A DNA stretch of 64,000 nucleotides from Euonymus europaeus. Its lineage: Eukaryota; Streptophyta; Magnoliopsida; Celastrales; Celastraceae. Positions 31,901 to 44,379 of this stretch are shown in pieces (position 1 is the first letter of the stretch; each line of letters starts with the position of its first letter). Where the stretch lies: contig OY756967.1 of the NCBI GenBank assembly GCA_963580455.1, positions 8,888,501 to 8,952,500 on the forward strand, given 5' to 3'. Made by a program: the position numbers and the translations under genes. The notes under the pieces were generated by a model, which saw nothing but the letters and a program-made list of their open reading frames with translations, was not told the origin of the DNA and ran no database searches.

Positions 31901-34900
31901 TAAAGAACCTTCATGGAGAGAGTTGATCTATTTCGAACGGTCAAAGTTGATCCGTATACACTTTTTATTGTTATTTTATGTCTAATTTTAATAGAAGAGG
32001 CTTCTTAGATTGTTTTCTTTCCAAAAGATGAACTTTTATTTGAAACTGGACGAAACCTTTATAACATCCTTCATGGAGAGAGTCGAGCAATTCCGAACTC
32101 TCGAAGTTCTTCATTGCACACCTTTTATTGTTATTTTATGTCTAATTTTAAGAGAATAGGCTTCCTAGATTGTTTGGGTGGCAAAAGATGAGCTTTCATT
32201 CCAAATTGGTGAAAACCTTTAAAAGATCCTCCATAAAGGGAGTTGAGCAATTTCGAACCCTCGAAGTTCGTCATTGGACATTTTTTACTGTTATTTTAAG
32301 TCCAATTTTATGAGAATACGCTCCTTAATTTGTTTCGTTGCAAAAGACGAACTTTCATTCCAAATTAGAGAAAACCTTTTAAAGAACCTTCATGGAGAGA
32401 GTTGAACTATTTCGAACGGTCAAAGTTGATCGTTATACAGTTTTTACTGTTATTTTATTTCTAATTTTAAGACAATAGGCTCCTTATATTGTTTTCTTTC
32501 TAAAAGATGAACTTTTATTCCAAATTGGACGAAACCTTTAAAACATCCTTCATGGAGAGAGTTGAGCATTTCTGAACCCTCGAAGTACATCATTGCACAC
32601 TTTTTATTGTTATTTTATGTCTAATTTTAGGACAATAGGCTTCCTAGATTTTTTTAGTGCCAAAAGATGAACATTGATTCCAAATTGGTCAAAAGATTTG
32701 AAAGATCCTCCATGGAAAGAGTTGAGCATTTCCGAACCATCGAGGTTCATAATTCCACATTTTTTATTGTTATTTTATGTCTAATTTTACGAGAATAGAC
32801 TCCTTAAATCGTTTCTTTTCAAAAGACGAACTTTCATTCCAAATTAGAGAAAACTTTTAAAGGATCCTCCATGGAGAGAGTTGAGCATTTCCGAGCCCTC
32901 AAAGTTGATCGTTGCACACGTTTTATTATTTTTTTTACGTCTTATTTTAAAAGAATAGGTTCCTTAGTTTGTTTCATTGCCAAAAGATTAACTTTCAATT
33001 CAAATTGGATGAAACCTTTAAAAGATCGTCCAAGGAGAGAGTTGAGCATTTTTTAACCCGCGAGGTTCATCATTGCACACTTTTTATTGTTATTTTATGT
33101 CTAATTTTAAGAGAATACGCTTCCTTGATTGTTTTGGTGCAAAACATGATCTTTCATTCCAAATTGTTCAAAACCTTTAAAAGATCCTCCATAAAGAGAG
33201 TTGAGCATTTTCAATCCCTCGAAATTCGTCATTCGACACTTTTTATTGTTATTTTGATTCTAATTTTACGAGAATACGCTCCTTAAATTATTTCGTCGCA
33301 AAAGATGAATTTTCATTCAAAATTAGAGAAAACCTTTAACAGAACCTTCATGGAGAGAGCTGAGCTATTTCGGATCGTGAAAGTTGATCAGTATACACTT
33401 TTTATTGTTATTTTATGTCTAGTTTTAAGAGAATAGGCAACTTAGATTGTTTTATTGCAAAAAGATGAACTTTTATTCCAAATTGGACGAAACCTTTAAA
33501 ACATCCTTCAGGAGAGAGTTGATAAATTTCGAACCCTCGAAGTTCATTATTGCACAATTTTTATTGTTATTTTGTGTCTAATTTGAGGAGAATTGGCTTC
33601 CTAGATTGTTTTGGTTCCAAAAGATGTGCTTTCATTCCAATTTGGTCAAAAGCTTTAAAAGATCCTCCGTAACAGGAGTTGAGCATTTTCGATCCCTCGA
33701 ATTTCTTCACTCCACACTTTTCATTGTTGTATTAACACCCTTCATGGAGAGAGTTGAGCTATTTCGAACGGTCAAAGTTTATGAGTATACACTTTGTATT
33801 GTTATTTTATGTCTAATTTTAAGAGAATAGGCTCCTTAGATTGTTTTCTTGCCAAAAGATGAACTTCTTTTTGAAATTGGACGAAACCTTTAAAACACCC
33901 TTCATGGAGAGAGTTGAGCAATTCCAAACCCTCTAAGTTCATCATTGCACGCTTTTTATTGCTATTTTATGTCTAATTTTAAGAGAATAGGCTTCCTGAA
34001 TTGTTTTGGTGCCAAAACATGAGCTTTCATTCTAGATTGTTGAAAACCTCTAAAAGATCCTCCATAAAAGGAGTTGAGCATTTTCGAACCTTCGAAGTTC
34101 GTCATTGCACACTTTTTATTGTTATTTTAAGTCCAATTTTACGAGAATACGCTTCTTAATTTCTTTCGTTGCAAAACACGAACTTTCATTCAAAATTAGA
34201 GAAAACCTTTTAAAGAACCTTCATGGAGAGAGTTGAACTATTTCGAACGGTCAAAGTTGATCGTTATACAGTTTTTACTGTTATTTTATTTCTAATTTTA
34301 AGACAATAGTCTCCTTATATTGTTTTCTTTCTAAAAGATGAACTTTTATTCCAAATTGGACGAAACCTTTAAAACATCCTTCATGGAGAGAGTTGAGTAT
34401 TTCCGAACCCTCGAAGTACATCATTGCACACTTTTTATTGTTATTTTATGTCTAACTTTAGGACAATAGGCTTCCTAGATTATTTTAGTGCCAAAAGATG
34501 AACTTTGATTCCAAATTGGTCAAAACATTTGAAAGATCCTCCATGGAAAGAGTTGAGCATTTCCGAACCATCGAAGTTCCTAATTCCACACTTTTTATTG
34601 TGATTTTATGTCTAATTTTACGAGAATAGGCTCCTTAAATCGTTTCGTTTCAAAAGACGAACTTTCATTCCAAATTAGAGAAAACCTTTAAAGGATCCTC
34701 CATGGATAGAGTTGAGCATTTCCGAACCCTCAAAGTTGATCGTTGCACACGTTTTATTATTTTTTTTATGTGTAATTTTAAAAGAATTGGCTCCTTAGAT
34801 TTTTTCATTGCCAAAAGATTAACTTTCAATTCAAATTGGATGAACTTTTAAAAGATCCTACAAGAAGAGAGTTGAGCATTTTCGAACCCGCGAGGTTCAT

Positions 34901-37900
34901 CATTGCTAACTTTTTATTGTTATTTTATTTCTAATTTTACGAGAATATGCTGGTTATATTGTTTCGTTGCAAAAGACGAACTTTCATTCCAAATTACAGA
35001 AAACCCTTTAAAAAACCTTCATGGAGAGAGTTGAGCTATTTCGAACCGTCAAAGTTGATCGGTATACACTTTTTATTGTTATTTTATGTCTAATTTTAAG
35101 AGAATAGGCTCCTTAGATTGTTTTCTTGCCAAGAGATGAACTTTTATTCCTAATTGGGAGAAACCTTTAAAACATCTTTCATGGAGAGAGTTGAGCAATT
35201 CCAAACCCTCGAAGTTCATCATTGCACGCCTTTTACTGTTATTTTATTTTTAATTTTAAGAGAATAGGCTTCCTAGATTATTTTGGTGCCAAAACATGAG
35301 CTTTCATTCCAAATTGGTCCAAACCTTCAAAAGATCCACCATAAAGAGAGTTGAGCATTTTCAAACCCTCGAAGTTCGTCACTCTACACCTTTTATTGTT
35401 ATTTTAAATCTAATTTTACGAGAATACGCTCCTTAAATTTTTTCGTTGCAAAAGATGAATTTTCATTCAAAATTAGAGAAAACCTTTAACAGAACCCTCA
35501 TGGAGAGAGCTGAGCTATTTCGAATCGTGAAAGTTGATCAGTATACACTTTTTATTGTTATTTTATGTCTAATTTTATGAGAATAGGCGCCCTAGATTGT
35601 TTTCTTTCTAAAAGATGAACTTTTATTCCAAATTGGACGAAACCTTTAAAACATCCTTCATGGAGAGTGTTGACCAATTCTGAAATCTCGAAGTTCTTCA
35701 TTGCACACCTTTTATTGTTATTTTATGTCTAATTTTAAGAGAATAGGCTTCCTAGATTGTTTTGGTGGCAAAAGATGAGCTTTCATTCCAAATTGGTGAA
35801 AACCTTTAAAAGATTCTCCGTAAAGGGAGTTGAGCATTTTCGAACCATCGAGGTTCATAATTCCACATTTTTTATTGTTATTTTATGTCTAATTTTACGA
35901 GAATAGACTCCTTAAATCGTTTCGTTTCAAAAGACGAACTTTCATTCCAAATTAGAGAACACTTTTAAAGGATCCTCCATGGAGAGAGTTGAGCATTTCC
36001 GAGCTCTCAAAGTTGATCGTTGCACACGTTTTATTATTTTTTTTATGTCTTATTTTAAAAGAATAGGTTCCTTAGATTGTTTCATTGCAAAAGATTAACT
36101 TTCAATTCAAATTGGATGAAACCTTTAAAAGATCGTTCATGGAGAGAGTTGAGCAATTCCAAACCCTCAAAGTTCATCATTGCACGCCTTTTACTGTTAT
36201 TTTATGTCTAATTTTAAGAGAATAGACTTCCTAAATTGTTTTGGTGCCAAAACATGAACTTTCATTCCAAATTGGTGAAAACCTTTAAAAGATCATCCAT
36301 AAAGGGAGTTGAGAATTTTCGAACCCTCGAAGTTCGTCATTGCACACTTTTTATTGTTATTTTAAGTCCAATTTTATGAGAATACGCTCCTTAATTTGTT
36401 TCGTTGCAAAAGATGAATTTTCATTCAAAATTAGAGAAAACCTTTAAAAGAACCTTCATGGAGAGAGCTGAGCTATTTCGAATCGTGAAAGTTGATCAGT
36501 ATACACTTTTTATTGTTATTTTATGTATATTTTTAAGAGAATAGGCTACTTAGATTGTTTTATTGCAAAAAGATGAACTTTTATTCCAAATTGGACGAAA
36601 CCTTTAAAACATCCTTCAGGAGAGAGGTGATAAATTCCAAACCCTCGAAGTTCATCATTGCACACTTTTTTTGTTATTTTGTGTCTAATTTTAAGAGAAT
36701 TGGCTTCCTAGACTGTTTTGGTTCCAAAAGATGTGCTTTCATTCCAAATTGGTCAAAAGCTTTAAAAGATCCTCCGTAACGGGAGTTGAGCATTTTTTAT
36801 CGCTCGAAGTTCTTCACTGCACACTTTTTATTGTTATATTAAGTCTAATTTTACGAGAATACGCTTCTTAAATTGTTCCGTTGCAAAAGACAAACTTTCA
36901 TTTCAAATTAGAGAAAACCTTTTAAAGAACCTTCATGGAGAGAGTTGAGCTATTTCAAACGGTCAAAGTTGATCAGTATACACTTTTTATTGTTAATTTA
37001 TGTCTAATTTTAAGAGAATAGGCTCCTTAGATTGTTTTCTTGCCAAAAGATGAACTTCTTTTTGAAATTGGACGAAACCTTTAAAACATCCTTCATGGAG
37101 AGAGTTGAGCAATTCTGAACTCTTGAAGTACATCATTGCACACTTTTTATTGTTATTTTATGTCTAACTTTAGGACAATAGGCTTCCTAGATTGTTTTAG
37201 TGCCAAAAGATGAACTTTGATTCCAAATTGGTCAAAACATTTGAAAGATCCTCCATGAAAGGAGTTGAGCATTTCCGAACCATAGAGGTTCCTAATTCCA
37301 CACTTTTTATTGTGATTTTATGTCTAATTTTACGAGAATAGTTTCCTTAAATCGTTTCGTTTCAAAAGACGAACTTTCATTCCAAATTATTGAAAACCTT
37401 TAAAGGATCCTCCATGGATAGAGATGATCATTTCCGAACCCTCAAAGTTCGTCATTGCACACTTTTTATTGATATTTTAGTCCAATTTTACGAGAATAAG
37501 CTCCTTAATTTGTTTCGTTACAAAATTCAAATTTTCATTCAAAATTAGAGAAAACCTTTAACAGAACCATCATGGAGAGAGTTGAGCTATTTCGAATCGT
37601 GAAAGTTGATCAGTATACACTTTTTATTGTTATTTTATGTCTAGTTTTAAGAGAATAGGCTACTTAGATTGTTTTACTGCAAAAAGATGAACTTTCATTC
37701 CAAATTGGACGAAACGTTTAAAACATCCTTCAGGAGAGAGCTGATAAATTCCGAACCCTCGAAGTTCATCATTGCACACTTTTTATTGTTATTTTGTGTC
37801 TAATTTTAAGAGAATTGGCTTCCTAGATTTTTTTGGTGCCAAAAGATGTGCTTTCATTCCAAATTGGCAAAAGCTTTAAAAGATCCTCCGTAACGGGAGT

Positions 37901-38118
37901 TGAGCATTTTCGATCCCTCGAAGTTCTTAACTGCACACTTTTTATTGTTATATTAAGTCTAATTTTGCAAAAGACGAACTTTCATTTCAAATTAGAGAAA
38001 ACCTTTTAAAAAACCTTCATGGAGAGAGTTGAGCTATTTCGAACGGTCAAAGTTGATCAGTATACACATTTTATTGTTAATTTATGTCTAATTTTAAGAG
38101 AATAGGCTCCTTAGATTG
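28914..38118 (+). repeat. 160-bp satellite array, block S3 (plus orientation)
   Basis: About 57 monomers, same types as S2. Part of it shows a repeating order of about eight types. Shortened junction monomers occur near 33733 (about half a unit missing before a new anchor) and near 37965. It ends abruptly at 38118 within a unit (CTCCTTAGATTG) at the truncated end of element 4. No genes seen. Confidence 0.95.
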
Positions 38119-38500
38119 GTACTCTAAGAGTGATCCTCCTTTGCCAAAAATCTAGCACTCCTTGGTGCTTTGTCAACCAATCCACTCCGAGTATCACATC
38201 GAAGTCCTTGAAATCTAACACATACAAATTGGCTTGTTGAGTTATTTCTTCAAACTGACACTCACATCCGAACACTACCCCTTCCAACGTGGTAAAGTGC
38301 CCGAATGGTGAGGACACCGTAAACATTCTCATAATCGGCGAAATCTCCACCGCTAGTGCGTTCGCTAACGAACTAGTAATAAATGATGAGGTAGCTCCAG
38401 AATCAAACAAGACTCTTGCCCAACAATTCGAAATCAAGAATGTACCTCCAATGAAGTTGGGATGCTCCTGTGCCTCCCATAGAAAAGACGCGACCATCCG
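38119..38500 (-). pseudogene. Protease fragment of element 4
   Basis: On the minus strand it contains NFIGGTF, LFDSGATSSF (active site) and GVDWLTKHQGVLDFW, nearly as in element 2, and stops in the next segment (RRITLRVP). It is out of frame with gag: relative to element 2, a few bases are lost just ahead of it (about 38480-38490). Confidence 0.9.
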
Positions 38501-39824
38501 TCAGCGCATACTGCTGCTGCTGAGACTGTCTGCCTCCACCTCGCCCTCTCCCTCCCGATGGAACAGTGGAAGGAAGAGTTGGAGGTGGTACCCCCGGTAT
38601 GCTCTGTTACTGTGATCTCTGGTTGCCCTCCGGACATTCACTCTTTCTATGACCCAACTTTCCACACCCAAAGCACTTAAATCCAAAAGATCTGCACTCA
38701 TTCTTCATGTGTCCCTCTTTCCCGCACTTGTAGCACGTCACCTTGCCCCCTTGAAGCCTTGGACCCCTGCCTCGGTCCCCTATCTGATGACGAAAATAAG
38801 TCCTCTGCTTCTTGTGGCTGCCACCACCACCACTACTCTCAATCACTGGACGCTTCCTCTGAGCCTCATTCCGCTCACTCAACTCAAAGTCCAACGCCAT
38901 TTCAACTGTATCATCATACGACACCACTCTAGTGGCCATCACCATCCTTCCAAGACTGGGTAGCAACCCATCTTGGTACCTTGCCGCCTTCTTTGCATCG
39001 GTAGGAGCAAACTCTCTCCCAAACCGATACAACTCCTTGAACTGCTTGGTGTACTGAGACACCGTCATCTCTGATGTCTGCAACAAATCAAGAAACTGCT
39101 TGGCCTTCTCAGTCTGCAGAGGTCTCGGCACAAACTTCTGCATGAACAGCTGCTCAAAAGAGGTCCAAGTCAACTCATTCCTCCTCTGACCCATGGACAT
39201 CCACCATTCATAGGCCACTCCACTCATATAGTAGAAAACAAACTTCACCCGTCGCTCATCGGGTATCTCCAATGTGTCCATCCTCATGCTCAACTGATTG
39301 AACCACTCCTCTGCCCCTACACCCGTTCCATCTCCAGAAAAGGTTGGAGGAGAAGTCCTCCTCAACTGATCCACCTCATACATACCCTTTCCAGCTCTCG
39401 GAGCTGTAGCTACCTCAGTAGTAGCCTCGGGTACCACTCCCTCAGTACGAGTGCCAGTTGCACCTATCGCCTGAGCCACTGCTTGTGCTATCGTCTATGT
39501 CTGTGCCTGCACCATACTCATCATGAAACTAGCTAGCCCCTCCATCGTCACCGGTTGCCCCCTTGTGGTAGCAGGAGCAACAGGTCCTGCAGGCGGTGCC
39601 TGCTGTTCAGCACTCTCAGTCTGTAGTCCCTCAGGAGCTATCTCCTCCTCTCTCGACTCCGGATCCAAATTCAGAATCGAATCCTCAGTGCTAGGTGTGC
39701 CTCTAGTAACATGCTCCACCCCAAGACTATGGCCTCTACCTCAGCCCCTACCAACTCCCCGTCAGCCTCTGCCACGAGGTACCTCAGTCCCACTCTCGGA
39801 CCTGGTAGTTCTATGGGTATTCAT
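38501..39824 (-). pseudogene. gag of element 4, several stops
   Basis: The start ATG is at 39824-39822 and the protein aligns with element 2 Gag throughout. Two TGA codons (39762-39764 and 39741-39743, plus coordinates) replace CGA of element 2; TAG at 39495-39497 replaces CAG; TAA at 38607-38609 follows the second zinc knuckle. Between 39479 and 38610 the frame is open and covers the capsid region, CYKCGKEGHMKNEC and CFGCGKLGHRKSEC. The uninterrupted Gln at the place of element 2's first stop shows that stop is private to element 2. Confidence 0.92.
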
Positions 39825-39984
39825 CTGCATGGCAAACAAACAATACCATTTAACACACAACTCAACAGAGGATTTATTAGGGACAGAAAACATACCGGAT
39901 CAGCAGCGGTTGTGACATGGCCTGGATTACACTACCATACATCTAGGACCCATCCCCGATCCTACATATAATCAAAAAAACCTC

Positions 39985-39996
39985 CCTCTGATACCA
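39985..39996 (-). other. Primer binding site of element 4
   Basis: The minus strand reads TGGTATCAGAGG, three bases from the LTR end at 40000. Confidence 0.92.
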
Positions 39997-39999
39997 AAT

Positions 40000-40630
40000 T
40001 GTGACGCCCCGGTCCGGGCACGCCACGGGTGTCCTTCGGCGGCATCTCCCCGTATGTCGGAGAGTCCCCGCCTGCATCAGAAAAATGCGCAGCAATATAT
40101 ATATTCACAATCCATCACACTAGCAACCTAGCCAGGCCTCAGGCCTCAATCACATGCAATCCTGATCCTAGGGGCCTCAGGCCATCCACTACCAGCATGC
40201 ACAAACTGATAGTATAAACACATCATCAAATGGACAATATCATATAACCAAAAAAATCAACTCAGCATACATCATGCATACACCCTCTGGTGCCAAATGG
40301 TTATAAGATTATCATGAATAAACATCAATACATCATATAAAAAATACGTGCTTAGAGTATCTCTCTAGCACCTACATCCTACCCAGGGTCATCTATGTCA
40401 CATCCCGCTCTCACTGATCTGCTCCACTACTACCTGTACCTGTACCAGTATCACCTGTGGGAAGGAATGAAAATGGAGGGTGAGCAAGAAGCTCAGTAGG
40501 GTTATGAGTAACATGAGTATAAGGCTGAATCTAAAACAATAGGCTATGCAACAATATGAAACCTACCACATGCACGTATACTCAACAATCACATAGAACA
40601 TCAACCCGGGCAATCCCCTCAATGAGCAAA
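40000..40630 (-). repeat. Element 4 5' LTR, PBS-proximal part
   Basis: Minus-strand LTR end (GGGGCGTCACA at 40010-40000). Interrupted at 40630 by a solo LTR; it continues at 42794. Relative to the nested LTR it lacks about 45 bp in the segment between the GTGTCC and CGGCGGCATC motifs (near 40030). Confidence 0.9.
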
Positions 40631-42793
40631 TGTGACGCCCCGGTCCGGGCACGCCACGGGTGCCCTCCGGCACCGTCCTAGGCTGCTAGTGCGATCATCC
40701 GGCAGACCGAAAATCCGGCGGCATCTCCCCGTATGTCGGAGAGTCCCCGCCTGCATCAGAAACACGCGCAGCAATATAAATCATCAATCCATCACACTAG
40801 CAACCTAGCCAGGCCTCAGGCCTCAATCACATGCAATCCTGATCCTAGGGGCCTCAGGCCATCCACTACCAGCATGCACAAACTGATAGTATAAACACAT
40901 CATCAAATTCACAATATCATATAACCAAAAAAATCAACTCAGCATACATCATGCATACACCCTCTGGTGCCAAATGGTTATAAGATTATCATGAATAAAC
41001 ATCAATACATCATATACAAAATACGTGCTTAGAGTATCTCTCTAGCACCTACATCCTACCCAGGGCCATCCATGTCACATCCCACTCTCACTGATCCACT
41101 CCACTAGTACCTGTACCTGTACCAGTATCACCTGGGGGAAAGAATTAAAGTACAGGGTGAGCAAGAAGCTCAGTAGGGTTAAGAGTAACATGAGCATAAG
41201 CCCGAATCGGAACAATAGGATATGCAACAATATGAAACCTACCACATGCACGTATACTCAACAATCACATAGAACATCAACCCGGGCAATCCCCTCAATG
41301 AGCAAACCTCATCGATACCATGGCTCATTCCATGTAATATCGAACGTGAGCAAAGCACACCAAATCAACTCATCAATATCATGGTCGCTAACCATGACTA
41401 TTGAACAGGAGCAAGCTCCCCAACATCAATGATCTTGGATTACCCGGTTGCGTTATCCTACTTGGAGTTCACTTGACTCGGTAGTAACTCTCATCATCTC
41501 GTCATCCCTCCAAGTAGCTTTCAAGAATCCTAAGGAGACCCGAGTCCATACCCGGTCCCCCATGCAACTCTAATGCATTAATGTCATGACATGCCGAAAA
41601 GATATATATATGAACAACCTACATATATATGTATACATAACTACCATGATGCATGAACGGAAAATCATGTCGTGTCCATAGGTGATGGAACACACATATT
41701 CGGTTATGCAATATCAAGAAATAACAACGTTTCACAAGAAGGCTCGTTTCCCCTTAGAAGCAATTAAGGAGGAAACACAAATAAACGACCAATGAAGAAT
41801 CGAAACGCTCTTTAAAATATCGAGAATAAACGATAGAAAGAAAGGTTGGAAATCCCCTACCTCGTGTCGAGCAATTCCCAAAATTAGGGTTTAAACCCCT
41901 GTTCCTCCACCTAACAATTTCCACCTAATCAAACTCAAACGATCATCCAAACAACTCAACATATCATAACTAATATGCATTAAACCATTAAATTGAGAAA
42001 ACTTACTTTCTCTCTCTAGGGTTCCTCTCAACCCTCAAATTCAACGTTATGAAATTCAACTCCAAACAAGAACCAAACCTACATATACAACCACATATGA
42101 CCTAGGATTAACATATCTAAACCATAGAAATCAACTCTAAACAAAACTATCGAGATCTACTCAAAACCCTAGAAATGGAAAAGTGAAGAAACTTACCTCC
42201 AAGGCTTGAATCTTCCTTGAATCCTTTCCAAATCTCCAAAACTAAGCTCAAATCTCCAAGAATCACCTCAAATGATCTTTTCTCTCTCTCTAGAACTGAA
42301 ACAAAACCAGAAAACTCCAAAAATGGCTCGCTAGAACCTATTTGACAAACTCGGGCTGCGCCTAGGTGCTACCCTGGGCGCCTAGGCGCCCTAGCCTTAA
42401 ACAAAGATTTCCTTCAGGCGCTGCAATGGGCGGAATCCTGGGCGTGCAGGATTTTTCCGCCCAGGCGTCCCTGCACCTACTCGGCATCCGCCCACCCACT
42501 AGACTGGGCGCTGCGCCTAGGCGCCCTGGACTGCGCCCAGTCCAGTGGCTCCTCGTCTGGACCTAGACCTCTACGTGCGCTCACTGGATTAGGCGCCATT
42601 GGGCGCGCCGTTGCTCACGCCTAGGCGCACACCGCCTAGGCGTGCTTCTCGGGCGCCTAGACGCTCCAGCTTCTCTTGTGTTCTTCTCGCCAGCGCCCTC
42701 ACTGGACTAGGCGCCGCCTGGTGCGCCTAGTCCAGTTTTTCCCCTTTGTATAAACTCAAAAATTCACAAAGATTTTTGGCTCGGGGTTTCACA
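40631..42793 (-). mobile_element. Solo LTR B nested in the element 4 LTR (2163 bp)
   Basis: Minus strand, TGTGAAACCCC to GGGGCGTCACA, flanked by the 5-bp duplication GCAAA (40626-40630 and 42794-42798). The outer LTR is continuous across the site. The sequence is of the element 2 type, with GCGCCTAGGCGC palindromes at 42378-42389 and 42513-42524. Confidence 0.93.
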
Positions 42794-44379
42794 GCAAACC
42801 TCATCGCTACCATGGCTCGTTCCATGTAATATCGAACGTGAGCAAAGCTCACCAAATCAACTCATCAATATCATGGTCGCTAACCATGACTATTGGACAG
42901 GAGCAAGCTCCCCAACATCAACGCTCTTGGATTACCGGGTTGCGTGATCATACCACGCCCGCACCACTCCAGGCAAGGTTACTCATGAACCATACCTCTA
43001 GTGCGTTATCCTACTTGGAGTTCACTTGACTCGGTGGTAACTCTCATCACCTCGTCATCCCTCCAAGTAGCTTTCAAGAATCATAAGGAGACCCGAGTCC
43101 ATACCCGGTCCCCCATGCAACTCCAATGCATTAATGCCATGACATGCCGAAAAGATATATATATATATGAACAACCTACATATATATATATATACATAAC
43201 TACCATGATGCATGAACGGAAAATCACGTCGCGTCCATAGGTGATGGAACACACATATTCGGTCATGCAATATCAAGAAATAACAACATTTCACAAGAAG
43301 GCTCGTTTCCCCTTAGAAGCAATTAAGGAGGAAACAACAATAAACGACCAATGAAGAATCGAAATGCTCTTTAGAATATCGAGAATAAACGATAGAAAGA
43401 AAGGTTGGAAATCCCCTACCTCGTGTCGAGCAATTTACCACAAATCCCCAATTTCGTTCCTAGGGTTTCGATTTGCCCAAACCTACAATGTGGCGAAACT
43501 GAACCCTCACACACATCAATATATCAACCACAACTCATATGAACATCAATAAAGTCGAAATCACTTACTTCGCTCTCTAGAAATTCCTTCCAATATCCTC
43601 CAAACTCACTCCAAGTTCAACTCAACTCCAACACACAAACCAATCTACATAAACATCCAAAATCACCCTAGGATTAACATATCTAAACCATATGAATGAA
43701 CTCTAAATGAAACTAACAAGATCTACTCAAAACCCTAAAAATAGAAAAGTGAAGAAACTTACCCCCAAGGCTTGAATCTTCTTTGAATCCCTTCCCAATC
43801 TCCAAAACCAAGTTTAAATCTCCAAGAATCACCTCAAATGATCTTCTCTCTCTAGAATCGTCTCTCTCTCTCTAGAACTGAAACAAAACCAGAAAACTCC
43901 AAAAATGGCTCGCTGGAACCTATTTGACAAACTCGGGTTGCGCCTAGGCGCTACCCTGGGCGCCTAGGCGCCCTGGCCTTAAGTAAAATTTCCCAACGCG
44001 CTGTTCTGGGCGGCATCCTGGGCAAGCAGGATTTTTGCGCCCAGGCGGGGTGCCCCTAGGCGCCCCAGCGCCTACTCCGCTTCGCTCACCTGCTGGACTA
44101 GGCGCTCCGCCTAGGCGCCCTGAGCTGCGCCCAGTCCAGTGCCTTCTCTTCTGGAACTCTGCTCTCCCTTAAATCCCTGGATTAGGCGCCATCCTAGGCG
44201 CTCACCACCTAGGCGTGCTGCTCAGGCGCCTAGGCGCTCCTGCTTCCTCTAGCTCTTTCTTTCCAGCCACTCACTGGACTTGGCGCAGCGCCTAGGCCCC
44301 CCCGGTGCGCCCAGTCCAGTTTTCTCCATTTGTTCTAACACTCAAAAATTTCCCAAAAATTTTGGGTCGGGGTTTCACA
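42794..44379 (-). repeat. Element 4 5' LTR, distal part (mosaic)
   Basis: Carries the LTR start (TGTGAAACCCCGACCC on the minus strand, ending at 44379). The outer parts match solo LTR B and element 2, including GCGCCTAGGCGC palindromes (43940-43951, 43960-43971). The segment from about 43430 to 43665 instead matches solo LTR A (27990-28230) and element 5. See findings. Confidence 0.88.

Larger units (their letters stand above)
38119..44379 (-). mobile_element. Element 4: truncated chromovirus, minus strand
   Basis: From the right: 5' LTR (42794-44379 joined to 40000-40630, split by a solo LTR), PBS (39985-39996), gag (39824 down to about 38607), then the first part of protease, cut at 38119. 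RT, integrase and 3' LTR are missing. Gag is closely related to element 2. The satellite to the left runs plus, that to the right runs minus. Confidence 0.93.

Noticed and set aside
7925..38118. CRISPR-like array
   Set aside because: The repeats are contiguous 160-bp units without spacers, in a plant-type context.
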